From: Holosporales bacterium
GTDB taxonomy: Bacteria; Pseudomonadota; Alphaproteobacteria; RUG11792
Length of the DNA stretch: 55,690 bases
Assembly: GCA_031266385.1 (NCBI GenBank)
Contig: JAISBC010000045.1
Location: forward strand, 1-55,690
Direction: 5' to 3'
Below, one piece after another: positions 1 through 8,053 of this stretch (positions are counted from its first letter, which is position 1; each line of letters begins with the position of its first letter). The position numbers and the translations under genes were made by a program. The notes beneath the pieces were generated by a model. The model searched no databases. It was not told where the DNA came from and saw nothing but the letters and a program-made list of their open reading frames with translations.

Positions 1-349
1 TCGAATACATCAGTCGGCAAAATGAACCAAAAATTTAACCGATATAGAGAAAATACATCCCATGTGGCATTGGCTTCTGGAATGTCCCAAGTGCTATGTT
101 GGAGCATTTTCAATCTGGCCACAGACGGAAACAGGATGTCTCTGGCCTCCCTTGGAACGTGTTTACCAATCCAAGGTGGTACTCCTTTTAAATTGCCTTC
201 GGCCACGAGGATCCTCTCGCCACCGGGGAGTCGCTGTCCGGGAACCACCACATCAGAATCCCTGAAGACCAAGACCCTATATTTAAGATCGACCGTGGAA
301 TTTTGACTGGCCATTCCATTAAAGGTCAGCAACAAACCTCCAAGAATCA
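1..349 (-). CDS. Partial exported protein of unknown function (runs off the left edge)
   Basis: An open frame of about 116 codons reads leftward from an ATG at 349 and is still open at base 1, so the C-terminus is missing. The first 16 or so residues (MILGGLLLTFNGMASQ) look like a short signal peptide cut near Ala-Ser. The mature part begins with a beta-rich stretch containing LKYRVLVFRDSDVVVPGQ. A GGGGAGGG purine run lies about 28 bases upstream of the ATG, too far for it, and would instead suit a rare ATT start at about 376. The true start is therefore uncertain. It lies about 100 bases downstream of murE on the same strand. I do not recognise the family. The alternative reading on the plus strand (22-306) has poor composition and is probably its shadow. 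Confidence 0.5.
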
Positions 350-451
350 TGAATTGTTTGGCAATAACTTTCAATTCGCCCTCCCCAAGCTACAATGACA
401 CTATGGTGTCAGATTCGAGTATATGGGGATTTCCGCGACTAACTCAACAGA

Positions 452-1825
452 TTAATTATCGAGGATTTCCTTTTGATCGCTGTGATCCAGGACAGATGAA
501 CCATAAGCTTGAGTAGTTTCATGTCCCTTGCCCATGACGACTACGTGATCCCCGGGAAGGGCCGTTCTAATCGAGAATTTAATTGCCTCTTTCCGGTCGC
601 CAATTTCGATAGCCTTCTTGCAGCTCAGCATTATTTCTTCGCGGATTGTGGCCGGATCTTCGGAGCGAGGATTATCGTCGGTAACCACTACGACGTCAGC
701 CAATCTTCCTGCTATTTCCCCCATTTCACGACGCTTGGTTTTATCGCGGTCTCCACCGCACCCAAAAACACAGATCAATTTGCCTTTGGATATGTTTTTG
801 AAGGCCGAAAGTGCCGCCTCGAAGGCAGACGATGTATGCGCATAATCGACGAATATTTTTATTCCATTCGTTTCCTTGATGAGCTCCATTCGACCTTGCA
901 GAGGGCGAATTTTACACATAGCTTCGATGATGTCATGAGGATCTAACCCGCTGCAGTATGCGATCCCAATCGAGCACATCAAGTTCATTAATTGAAATTC
1001 TCCGATCAATCCAACTTCGATATCTTTGAACTTAGTCCCATCTAATACCAAGTCGAAAGTTATACTACTAGCATTATTACGAATCTTCTCGATCGTAATA
1101 CAATTCTTTGAATTCATTCCAAACGAAATAATATTTTTATTATATTTGGTGACACCGTTGTAAACGTCGTCAAAATCTCGAGATACCACGGCCGGAGATT
1201 TTGGATCTAGGATTTCGCTGAATAATTTAAGTTTTGCCTTAAAATAACAATCCCTGGTCATATGATAATCGAGGTGATCAGATTCCAGGTTAGTAAACGC
1301 CGCGGCAGACAAAGAAACGCTATGAAGCCGTTTTTGCTGCAGGGCGTGACTCGAGGCCTCGAAAACAAAATGGTTCACTTCATATGATTTCAATTTTTCC
1401 AGGATTTGGTGGAGAGAAAATTGGTCTGGAGTCGTGAGATCCGGAATACAAATATCATCTAGGGTTTTCGTCAGATCATCATCGACAAAGAGCCCGACGG
1501 TCCCCAAGTTGGCGGCCTTCCTACCACTAGACGTCCAGAATTGCCGAACGAAATGAGCTACTGAGCTCTTTCCGTTCGTTCCCGTGATCGCCACGCAAAA
1601 TTCCGGTTGTTCACTGTGAATAAAGCGGGCCATCTTTGATGCCAGGAGCCTAGCATCTTCGATCCCAATTACCCCCTCCAAATTGGATGCCAATTTTTCG
1701 GCAAATATGAGTGATGCTCCATTTCTCTTTGCCTCTTCGATGTGGTCGGTAATTTTATTGCTCGAAATGGCGATAAATATGTCGCCCTTTTCCACATTCT
1801 TCGAATTTATCCTAACTTTTTTCAT
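452..1825 (-). CDS. murE: UDP-N-acetylmuramoyl-tripeptide synthetase (meso-DAP adding), MurE
   Basis: This cytoplasmic Mur ligase adds the third stem-peptide residue to UDP-MurNAc-L-Ala-D-Glu. It has the N-terminal MurE/F uridine-binding domain, the ATP loop GTNGKSSVAHF (most MurE proteins have GTNGKT, so Thr to Ser is a mild deviation) and the central Mur domain. It also has the DDNPRSEDP signature; the DNPR motif is associated with meso-diaminopimelate as substrate. The frame is open to 1939, but that would run into the divergent waaA gene. The ATG at 1825 (MKKVRINSKNVEKGDIFIAI) gives about 457 residues and a normal family start. murE stands alone here, without the murF-mraY-murD cluster. 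Its upstream region is shared with waaA. Confidence 0.93.
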   Translation of the reverse strand: MKKVRINSKNVEKGDIFIAISSNKITDHIEEAKRNGASLIFAEKLASNLEGVIGIEDARLLASKMARFIHSEQPEFCVAITGTNGKSSVAHFVRQFWTSSGRKAANLGTVGLFVDDDLTKTLDDICIPDLTTPDQFSLHQILEKLKSYEVNHFVFEASSHALQQKRLHSVSLSAAAFTNLESDHLDYHMTRDCYFKAKLKLFSEILDPKSPAVVSRDFDDVYNGVTKYNKNIISFGMNSKNCITIEKIRNNASSITFDLVLDGTKFKDIEVGLIGEFQLMNLMCSIGIAYCSGLDPHDIIEAMCKIRPLQGRMELIKETNGIKIFVDYAHTSSAFEAALSAFKNISKGKLICVFGCGGDRDKTKRREMGEIAGRLADVVVVTDDNPRSEDPATIREEIMLSCKKAIEIGDRKEAIKFSIRTALPGDHVVVMGKGHETTQAYGSSVLDHSDQKEILDN

Positions 1826-1840
1826 AATTTCCGATTTCTT

Positions 1841-1869
1841 TTGTCGCAATGCTAGCGACGTTCTATTAT
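1841..1869 (+). promoter_or_regulatory. Probable sigma-70 promoter of waaA
   Basis: A -35-like TTGTCG at 1841-1846 and a -10-like TATTAT at 1864-1869 are separated by 17 bases, 38 bases before the waaA ATG. The spacer region carries an inverted repeat, GTCGC-N7-GCGAC (1842-1858), that could be an operator in the 82-base murE/waaA divergent gap. This is seen by eye only. Confidence 0.4.
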
Positions 1870-1907
1870 AACGGAATTGACCTGATTTGTTCAAATGGGC
1901 AGAAAGA

Positions 1908-3242
1908 ATGTTCCTAGAGCTTGCCGTCATCGCTGCCATTTACATTTGCATCATATATCACCCCAAGCACGTTTTAAGGGTGGTCGGAGTTATAGCAATT
2001 CCGTTCGTCAAATTATACGTAAACAGGAGAGTCGCGAATGGTCTGGAGGACTCATCCAGAAAGACGGAAAGATTCGGGATCCCATCACATGTACGTCCAT
2101 TCGGAAAGCTGATATGGATTCATGCCGTGAGCGTCGGGGAAGTCTTATCGGTTATTCCGTTCATCGAGGAGTTTAGAGGTATCAACGGGAACGTAAATGT
2201 AGTTCTTACGACGATGACTCTGACGGCCGCCAACCTTATCAAAGAAAGATTTCCTGAGACCATTATTCATCAATTCATTCCGTTTGATATTTTCCAGTGG
2301 GTTCGTAGATTCGTTAAATTCTGGGAGCCGGATGCAGTCTTTTTCGTTGAATCCGAGTTATGGCCCAATACTTTATTTCACCTCGCGGAGATCGGGATTC
2401 CAACTTATCTGCTGAATACGAGGATTTCGAGTAAAACCCTCAAAAGACTACAATTCGCCAAGAAGTTTTTCAATTTTTTACCGTTTAAACCTTTTCGTGA
2501 GGTTTTCGTACCATCGAAAGAAATGAAAATGCGTATCATGGAGCTGGGAGCTCAAAATGTTTCGGTTACCCCGAATATGAAAACTATTTCCAAGATGTTA
2601 CCTTTCGATGACGAGATTGCCGCATCACTGAAATATAAATTCAGGCAGAGGTGTGTTTGGATTGCCGTGAGTACCCACAAAGGGGAAGAAGAGATCATAC
2701 TCGAAGCACACAAAAAAATTAAAAAATCGTGTGAAAATGTCTTGACGGTTATCGCGATTCGACATCCCGAACGGGCTGAAGAGGTAACCGGGCTGTGTGA
2801 TACATTCGGGTTATCATCGATTCGGCATACTGTGGCAAAGGAAGAGAGATTTGAGATTCAAGAGGATATTTATATAATCGATCAAATTGGCTGCCTCGGA
2901 AACTTTTTTGAGGTAATCGACACGGCTTTGATTTGTGGTAGCCTGATCCCAGGAATCGGAGGGCATAATATGCTGGAACCGCTGCATTTCTCGTGTAATA
3001 TCCTAACCGGACAGTTCACTGAGAACTGCGAAGATATTTATCAAGCCGTACAAGCAGTTTGTCCAAAAGTTTCTGGAGTTGACGATTTGAGTGAAAATAT
3101 TATTCAATCGATTAATACATATCGCCGGACAATCGCCGGCAGGAGCAACAAGAATTTTATCAGCAGCTGGCAAAGAGCTATAAAACAAATTTCTCTGACC
3201 GTATACTGGACTCCACAATCAATTTATCGGATGAAAAAATAG
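1908..3242 (+). CDS. waaA: 3-deoxy-D-manno-octulosonic acid (Kdo) transferase, WaaA
   Basis: This GT30-family enzyme transfers Kdo from CMP-Kdo to lipid IV-A in LPS synthesis at the inner face of the cytoplasmic membrane. An N-terminal hydrophobic anchor (about residues 1-25) is followed by the family block WIHAVSVGEVLSVIPFIEE. Next come ESELWPN in the N-terminal lobe, a RHPER motif, and GSLIPGIGGHNMLEPL in the C-terminal lobe. The frame extends seven codons up to a TTG at 1887. I chose the ATG at 1908 because AGAAAG precedes it and the anchor begins there, giving about 444 residues. tRNA-Leu follows 41 bases after the stop and may be co-transcribed. Confidence 0.93.
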   Translation: MFLELAVIAAIYICIIYHPKHVLRVVGVIAIPFVKLYVNRRVANGLEDSSRKTERFGIPSHVRPFGKLIWIHAVSVGEVLSVIPFIEEFRGINGNVNVVLTTMTLTAANLIKERFPETIIHQFIPFDIFQWVRRFVKFWEPDAVFFVESELWPNTLFHLAEIGIPTYLLNTRISSKTLKRLQFAKKFFNFLPFKPFREVFVPSKEMKMRIMELGAQNVSVTPNMKTISKMLPFDDEIAASLKYKFRQRCVWIAVSTHKGEEEIILEAHKKIKKSCENVLTVIAIRHPERAEEVTGLCDTFGLSSIRHTVAKEERFEIQEDIYIIDQIGCLGNFFEVIDTALICGSLIPGIGGHNMLEPLHFSCNILTGQFTENCEDIYQAVQAVCPKVSGVDDLSENIIQSINTYRRTIAGRSNKNFISSWQRAIKQISLTVYWTPQSIYRMKK

Positions 3243-3283
3243 CTCCGAACGGCTCGGATATGTGGTAGCATCCCTCCTGGGAT

Positions 3284-3368
3284 GCGGATGTGGTGAAACT
3301 GGTAGACACGCAAGATTTAGGTTCTTGTGACGAGAGTCGTGGGGGTTCGAGTCCCTTCATCCGCACCA
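3284..3368 (+). tRNA. tRNA-Leu (anticodon UAG), CCA encoded
   Basis: Acceptor arms GCGGATG and CATCCGC pair. The anticodon stem CAAGA/TCTTG encloses the loop TTTAGGT, giving anticodon TAG. A variable arm of the long class-II type and a T-loop GTTCGAGTC are present, and CCA is encoded at 3366-3368. Confidence 0.95.
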
Positions 3369-3412
3369 TAAATGTTCTCGGTTTTTTTCTGTATCTATTT
3401 TTGGAGAATACT

Positions 3413-3655
3413 TTGAAGGCAAGTGGAATTTCATCTGTAATAGATCATATCTTGGATAATTTTTTTTTAATCCAAAAAAATGTAGATGATGTTTCCGAGT
3501 TGTATTGGTTTGTTATCCATGAGGTAGAACGCTCCCTTATACAAAAGGCGTTTTACCTGGCCGATAGAAATAAACGCCGCACGGCAAAGATCCTCGGGAT
3601 TAGTCGAAACACATTAAATGCAAAAATTAAAGCCTTAAAAATAGACGTATCGTAA
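3413..3655 (+). CDS. Fis-like nucleoid/HTH protein
   Basis: This small protein of about 80 residues has the layout of Fis. A poorly conserved N-terminus is followed by VDDVSELYWFVIHEVERSLI (matching the Fis dimerisation helices) and a C-terminal Fis-type helix-turn-helix, RTAKILGISRNTLNAKIKAL. The best start is the TTG at 3413, preceded by GGAG with seven bases of spacing. The upstream part of the same open frame crosses tRNA-Leu and cannot be coding. The stop overlaps the mreC start (TAATG), so the two are probably translationally coupled. By family it should bind and bend DNA. In most alphaproteobacteria the Fis-type HTH occurs at the end of NtrC-like regulators, so a stand-alone copy coupled to mreC is notable. 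Confidence 0.75.
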   Translation: MKASGISSVIDHILDNFFLIQKNVDDVSELYWFVIHEVERSLIQKAFYLADRNKRRTAKILGISRNTLNAKIKALKIDVS

Positions 3656-4548
3656 TGCGTAATATTTTCAATCCAAAAACGACTTCAAAGCGATCGATTT
3701 TTTTCTTAATGTTAAATTTTGCATCGAGAAAAAATGGGGCCGTAATATGGAGATGTTGTTTACCGTGCTTTCTAGCCATCTCGTGTATCGTCGCAGATTT
3801 ATTTCGGTTTAGTCTAATAGTATTACTCAAATCTTCTCTCAGTAACGTAGTTGCTCCCGTCAAGATTTTTGCAAATAATATAGTCGAATTTCCAAAGTTA
3901 ATTTTGGGATTTATTGAAATTCAACAGGAAAATAAAAGACTGCTCGCAGAGATAGACGATCTGAAAATGAAAACTATAGTAGTTACCAATATGAAGCAGG
4001 AACTAGACGAATTAAAAAAATCATTAAATTTCGAATATTCGATATCAAAGTCTAGATCAATAGAAAAGGTTCTGGGATACGATAAATCATTTTGCGAATC
4101 CTTTCTTCTTATTTCGGCGAAATGCGGCGAAACTCATAAATCATGTGTCGTCGTCTCTAATGAGGGGCTCGTTGGAATCGTCTACGAAGTTCACCACAAC
4201 AAAGTCGCCAAGGTTATGACGGTCCTTGATAATCGTCTATCAATTCCAGTCATTTCTAAATCTGGAGAACGTATGATTCTCTCGGGGGATGGTGTAGCTG
4301 GGCTAGAATCGGTCGTAATTTGCGATACTCCGCACTCCGTTAGTGGAAGTAACAAAATTGGAGATATTCTATATACCTCCGGTGAGGGAGGAATATTTCA
4401 GGTTAATATTCCGGTTGCCCAGATAGTGAGCATTGATCCGAAGACAGGTAAAGTTTATGCCAAACCGGTGACCGATTTCACGAGGCTCAGTTTCGTGATG
4501 ATCCTTGGCCCCATCCTGGAATCGACACTAACTTCTGGAACAAACTAA
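3655..4548 (+). CDS. mreC: Rod shape-determining protein MreC
   Basis: This bitopic inner-membrane protein bridges MreB with the periplasmic elongasome (MrdA and RodA). A basic N-terminal tail of about 30 residues is followed by a hydrophobic segment (about residues 30-60). A coiled coil around EIQQENKRLLAEIDDLKMKT comes next, and then the two-lobed beta domain (GEGGIFQVNIPVAQIV near the end). The ATG at 3655 overlaps the stop of the Fis-like gene by one base. mreB and mreD are not in the window, while mrdA lies 10 kb away. The last four bases overlap the convergent beta-lactamase-like gene. Confidence 0.88.
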   Translation: MRNIFNPKTTSKRSIFFLMLNFASRKNGAVIWRCCLPCFLAISCIVADLFRFSLIVLLKSSLSNVVAPVKIFANNIVEFPKLILGFIEIQQENKRLLAEIDDLKMKTIVVTNMKQELDELKKSLNFEYSISKSRSIEKVLGYDKSFCESFLLISAKCGETHKSCVVVSNEGLVGIVYEVHHNKVAKVMTVLDNRLSIPVISKSGERMILSGDGVAGLESVVICDTPHSVSGSNKIGDILYTSGEGGIFQVNIPVAQIVSIDPKTGKVYAKPVTDFTRLSFVMILGPILESTLTSGTN

Positions 4549-6245
4549 TTCGCTACTTTCTTGAAGGTTGAATGATTCTCTTTAAAACATGTTACAAAAA
4601 TAGATTCGACTTTCATCGACTGATCTCGTTTGAATACAACGCACTCATCAGAGTCGTGGTAGTTTTGGCACATGTTTTTGCTTGGAAATGTATATGTATC
4701 GCCGTTAATGTGATTTAGTTTCGTCTGCATAACTCCATCGCTGAGCATCAGGTCATCCCCCTTTGAAAAAATTGTTACCACTCCATAAATTTCGTTCTCA
4801 TATTTCCCGCTGTATTCCTCGTGGGTTCCAGCAGGGGTTGGATTCGTTTCCGATAAGTCTTTGAGGAAATAATCTTGCTTCCTTTTGAAAAGTCGTCTTG
4901 AATTGAGCTCGGCATCAACCCAATCTATTTTCGAATATGAAAAACATAAATCCAGGAACTGGTGAACCATGTATTCAGCGAATAAAGTATGAGCTGTTCC
5001 ACCGAAGTTACAGACCATGCCGACACCTATATCATCCTCGAGAGAGATGGCAATAAATGCGACTGCTCCGTATATTCCTCCCATGTGAAAAAAGATAGTT
5101 CTGCCGTTTTTTCCATTATCCGAATACACGGCCTTAAAAATCCCGATACCATAGGATACTGTATCCTTCTCGTACCTCGATTTCACGAAAGTAAGATCGT
5201 CGTCCTTTAAATTCTTGGCTACTACGACTGGAGAAGTTAACTTCTCGAATATATTGGCCGGGATGATCGTTGTTCCATTAAAGGTCCCTCTGTTGGTCAG
5301 CATAGAAACCCACTTCGCCAAATCATTCGCTGAAACGTTGATTCCGGAAGTGGCGGGAAATTTATGGTAAATCCCGATGCATGGTCTTTGTTCGATAACT
5401 CCCTTAAAGCTGGAATGCCCTGTGACGACGTGTTGCGGTTTATAGGTAAATGGCAGGGAGATAAGCCTCCATGCCGCCTTGAAAAATCCGAATTTCTCTT
5501 TGTCGTGGCCGAACCTTGAAAGCAGATACTTGAAATATCCATACTTACTATCTATATAAGCCGAGCGAATCGCGCTCGATTCCGTCATCCCCATTTTATC
5601 GAAGATGTATTCCTGTATTAAATCTTCATATTTTTCTCCGGTGGCTGCCTCCAAGACATCGCCGATTATTCCGAATATTATATTTTGATATCCGTAACGT
5701 TTTCTGAATTCGCCGGGTCTTTGCTTAATGAAGCGTAGTGACCTTAAAATCTTGGCCTTATCATAGTCAACCGCTAAAAGAGAATCGCCGTAAAAATGAT
5801 TGAATCCGGAGCTGTGAGAAATCAGATCCGTTATCGTCATTTCCTGCGATAATTCTTCGGTTGATATGAAAAAGTCTGGTAGATATTTTCTGACCTTATC
5901 GTTCCAGTGTAATTTGCCTGCGTCCACCAAAGCACCAACCAGAACGGCCGTAAAATTCTTTGAAACGGAGGACACCGGGAAAACCGTGCTGGGCGTTACT
6001 TCCGTTGGCGATTTAGAATCGAGGGTTGTCTGGCCGATGGCGGCAACATGAATTATCTTATCCTTCCTGGCCACGACGAATGCACATCCAGGAATGCCTG
6101 TTTTTTTTAATCCGTCCTTGATAATTACATCCATTTTTTTTGCGCATTCTGCGACCTTAGAATCCTCTATTTTGCCGAAACTTAGGTTCGCAAGAAGAGG
6201 GAAAACAATCGCAATTGAAAAAACTTTCTTAATCGTTCCTAACAT
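4545..6245 (-). CDS. Exported serine hydrolase, class C beta-lactamase / penicillin-binding-protein-like
   Basis: A signal peptide (MLGTIKKVFSIAIVFPLLAN) leads into a beta-lactamase-fold domain. It has the SxxK motif SVSK (about residues 93-96), the tyrosine motif YQN (about 186-188), and HMGG in the position of the third (KTG) motif. The region after about residue 450 resembles the small beta-barrel domain (DUF3471 type) found behind many such esterases and peptidases. At about 566 residues it is longer than AmpC. The frame extends four codons to a TTG at 6257. I chose the ATG at 6245 because GGGGA lies five bases upstream and the signal peptide starts there. It could be a D,D-peptidase, an esterase or a true beta-lactamase; sequence alone does not decide. 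Confidence 0.85.
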   Translation of the reverse strand: MLGTIKKVFSIAIVFPLLANLSFGKIEDSKVAECAKKMDVIIKDGLKKTGIPGCAFVVARKDKIIHVAAIGQTTLDSKSPTEVTPSTVFPVSSVSKNFTAVLVGALVDAGKLHWNDKVRKYLPDFFISTEELSQEMTITDLISHSSGFNHFYGDSLLAVDYDKAKILRSLRFIKQRPGEFRKRYGYQNIIFGIIGDVLEAATGEKYEDLIQEYIFDKMGMTESSAIRSAYIDSKYGYFKYLLSRFGHDKEKFGFFKAAWRLISLPFTYKPQHVVTGHSSFKGVIEQRPCIGIYHKFPATSGINVSANDLAKWVSMLTNRGTFNGTTIIPANIFEKLTSPVVVAKNLKDDDLTFVKSRYEKDTVSYGIGIFKAVYSDNGKNGRTIFFHMGGIYGAVAFIAISLEDDIGVGMVCNFGGTAHTLFAEYMVHQFLDLCFSYSKIDWVDAELNSRRLFKRKQDYFLKDLSETNPTPAGTHEEYSGKYENEIYGVVTIFSKGDDLMLSDGVMQTKLNHINGDTYTFPSKNMCQNYHDSDECVVFKRDQSMKVESIFVTCFKENHSTFKKVAN

Positions 6246-6338
6246 TTCCTTCCCCAATTAAGGATTCTTTAATCGCTAAATAGTATACCTGCAACATTGA
6301 CGATATGGTGAGATTTTTTGCAAAGGTAGAAAAAATTT

Positions 6339-6785
6339 ATGGTTTATGGCGTAAAAAACACACTCATCATATGCCTCACGATATTGGTGGCCTGCGTTCT
6401 GTTCATTTCGTATAACGAATACACCAACAGGTACGCTCTCGTTGTGACTCAGGATAATTCTTTATATATTTTTGACAAAAAGAGCACGGTTCTGAATAAA
6501 TGCTCAGACAAAGGATGCTCTGTGATCGAGACCAAATTACCTGCCAAAGTTTTCTTCCCGATATCATCCGACAATACTCCCAGCAGATTATTTGGATCCG
6601 AGAAGAGAATGGCCGATGATGTCGTGGAAGCTAAGGCAGAGAAGAAGGAGGATTCTGAGACCAAAACTGAAGGCGCCCAAGAGGAAAAAAAATCTCCAGG
6701 TGAAGAAACTAAAATCTCTGAATCTTCCACTGAAACTAACAAACCCGAGGAAAACAAGAAAGCTGAAGAGGAATTTGTCGAATAG
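6339..6785 (+). CDS. Membrane-anchored protein with acidic/lysine-rich tail, unknown function
   Basis: The protein has 148 residues. A single hydrophobic segment (about residues 8-24) is followed by a compact stretch with YALVVTQDNSLYIFDKKSTV and two cysteines (C-x4-C). From about residue 90 to the end it is a low-complexity Glu/Lys/Ser/Thr tail without predicted structure. The topology is probably N-in with a periplasmic tail. I do not recognise the family. It is flanked by the beta-lactamase-like gene (divergent) and by tRNA-Lys on the other strand. The consistent reading frame and the transmembrane start support a real gene. Confidence 0.65.
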   Translation: MVYGVKNTLIICLTILVACVLFISYNEYTNRYALVVTQDNSLYIFDKKSTVLNKCSDKGCSVIETKLPAKVFFPISSDNTPSRLFGSEKRMADDVVEAKAEKKEDSETKTEGAQEEKKSPGEETKISESSTETNKPEENKKAEEEFVE

Positions 6786-6814
6786 ATGAGATAGACGGTA
6801 TGAGCCGAGCTTTC

Positions 6815-6890
6815 TGGTGGGCGCCGCAGGATTCGAACCTGCGACCCACTGATTAAGAGTCAGTTGCTCTACCAACTGAGCTAGGCGCCC
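6815..6890 (-). tRNA. tRNA-Lys (anticodon CUU), CCA encoded
   Basis: On the minus strand the acceptor GGGCGCC pairs with GGCGCCC. The anticodon stem ACTGA/TCAGT encloses CTCTTAA, giving anticodon CTT. The T-loop is GGTTCGAATCC, and CCA is encoded at 6815-6817. Confidence 0.96.
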
Positions 6891-6925
6891 TCTTTTTTTG
6901 CTTCAAATTAACGAGACTAACTTCC

Positions 6926-7001
6926 TGGCATCTCCTACGGGATTTGAACCCGTGTTGCCGCCGTGAGAGGGCGGTGTCCTAGACCCCTAGACGAAGGAGA
7001 C
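6926..7001 (-). tRNA. tRNA-Glu (anticodon CUC), CCA encoded
   Basis: On the minus strand GTCTCCT pairs with AGGAGAT (with a G-U closing pair). The anticodon stem CCGCC/GGCGG encloses CTCTCAC, giving anticodon CTC. The T-arm is GGGTTCAAATCCC, discriminator G, with CCA encoded. Confidence 0.95.
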
Positions 7002-7384
7002 AACCACAGCCGATCATTATGAATTAATCTCCTAACCAAGGCAAGACCAATGTTTTCGGCCTTTATTCGTTTCATAATTCTTGTATGCTTTTTTGAGAGT
7101 TTCCAGCCAAAGATAAATGAATCAGCACTCAACTATATTCTTTAGACCCCATCCCTACCCTTCCCCCTTTACTATTCTCTCCGTTTCTGTGCTTCGTGGC
7201 TCCTAGTAATAGGTCCGATTGTGGGAGTTTGTGTGGGTGGGGGGGGTGGGCTAGCCTGCTCCCGACTGCTAATCTATCGGCGCCCCTCTTATTTCTTAAT
7301 TTTCTAGTTGCACCTGTCGGGAATGGAATTTCAACTAAAATTCTAATGGCCTTATCTGGTCGTCTCATTTAGAATAGGAATTAT
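7002..7384. other. Intergenic DNA between tRNA-Glu and tRNA-Pro with a G-run cluster
   Basis: I see no convincing gene. The stretch 7223-7250 has four runs of three or more G on the plus strand (7223-7225, 7235-7237, 7239-7246, 7248-7250), a potential G-quadruplex. The short open frames here have poor composition. A TAGAAT hexamer at 7370-7375 could be the -10 of tRNA-Pro, but no good -35 goes with it. Confidence 0.5.
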
Positions 7385-7462
7385 CGGGAAGTAGCGCAGC
7401 CTGGTCAGCGCACTATTCTGGGGGGATAGGGGTCGGCGGTTCGAATCCGCTCTTCCCGACCA
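7385..7462 (+). tRNA. tRNA-Pro (anticodon GGG), CCA encoded
   Basis: CGGGAAG pairs with CTTCCCG. The anticodon stem CTATT/GATAG encloses CTGGGGG, giving anticodon GGG. The T-arm is GGCGGTTCGAATCCGCT, and CCA is encoded at 7460-7462. Confidence 0.93.
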
Positions 7463-7845
7463 ACATCTATATAGGTCCGTTACTGCTTATTTTGTGCTGG
7501 GGCTAAGGAAGATCGGGTGTTCTGGCCATGTTGTGTAAACTATCGGCCAGCTTGATGATTTGACAAAAACGGGTGTTTTCGCCCATTTTGCTCTACGAGG
7601 TACTTCTTCCCCGTCGGACTGCTCATTAAAAAAAACCGCTCCCTCAAATCATAAGATCTCGTCGCGTAAATTATAATACAGATAAATTACATTGCAGTAA
7701 GATGGGATGGGCCGCCACATTAACCCTCTCTAAAATTTGCTCTCCTCACCTTCTTAAGTCTTCTTCCAAATTGGTGGTTGATACGATTGGGATACACAAT
7801 TCTTTTTGATTGAGCAGGGAATCTCGGACTCTCCTACTCTTAAAC
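7463..7845. other. Intergenic DNA between tRNA-Pro and the clpX fragment, no gene seen
   Basis: No open frame with credible composition, no RNA fold that I can name and no terminator with a clear stem were found. It forms the left part of the accessory island beside clpX. Confidence 0.4.
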
Positions 7846-7965
7846 TTATGCGGCGCGGGTATCCGAGATGATCGTTGGAGGAGATGTTTTATGTACCACT
7901 TCCTTATCGATGATGACCTCGATAGCATCCGGTTTATCCGAGATATCGAACATCAGATCCGTCAG
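7846..7965 (-). pseudogene. Duplicated 3' end of clpX (39 codons plus stop)
   Basis: These 120 bases align without gaps to the 3' end of the intact clpX (9037-9156), from the TAA stop upwards, with about 15 mismatches. Both copies read in the same direction. The copy translates to a clean C-terminus (begins LTDLMFDISDKPDAIEVIID, ends RAA and stop) with six residue changes from clpX. Homology ends abruptly on both sides. No start codon or upstream part of clpX is present, so it is a fragment. Together with the real clpX end it forms 120-bp direct repeats around the exported-protein gene at 8054-8809. Confidence 0.9.
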
Positions 7966-8053
7966 TCAGAAGCTCGCTTATCCCCCAATCATATTTACTA
8001 ACAAGAATTCTGGAAAACCAGGGCTAAGTAGACTGGGGGGCTATGGACGCCTA

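Noticed and set aside
1826..1939. Upstream extension of murE to 1939
   Set aside because: It overlaps the divergent waaA start and promoter and has no family similarity; the ATG at 1825 gives the standard MurE N-terminus.
3290..3412. In-frame extension of the Fis-like gene beginning with an ATG inside tRNA-Leu
   Set aside because: It reads through the tRNA gene; the TTG at 3413 with a GGAG site is a better start.
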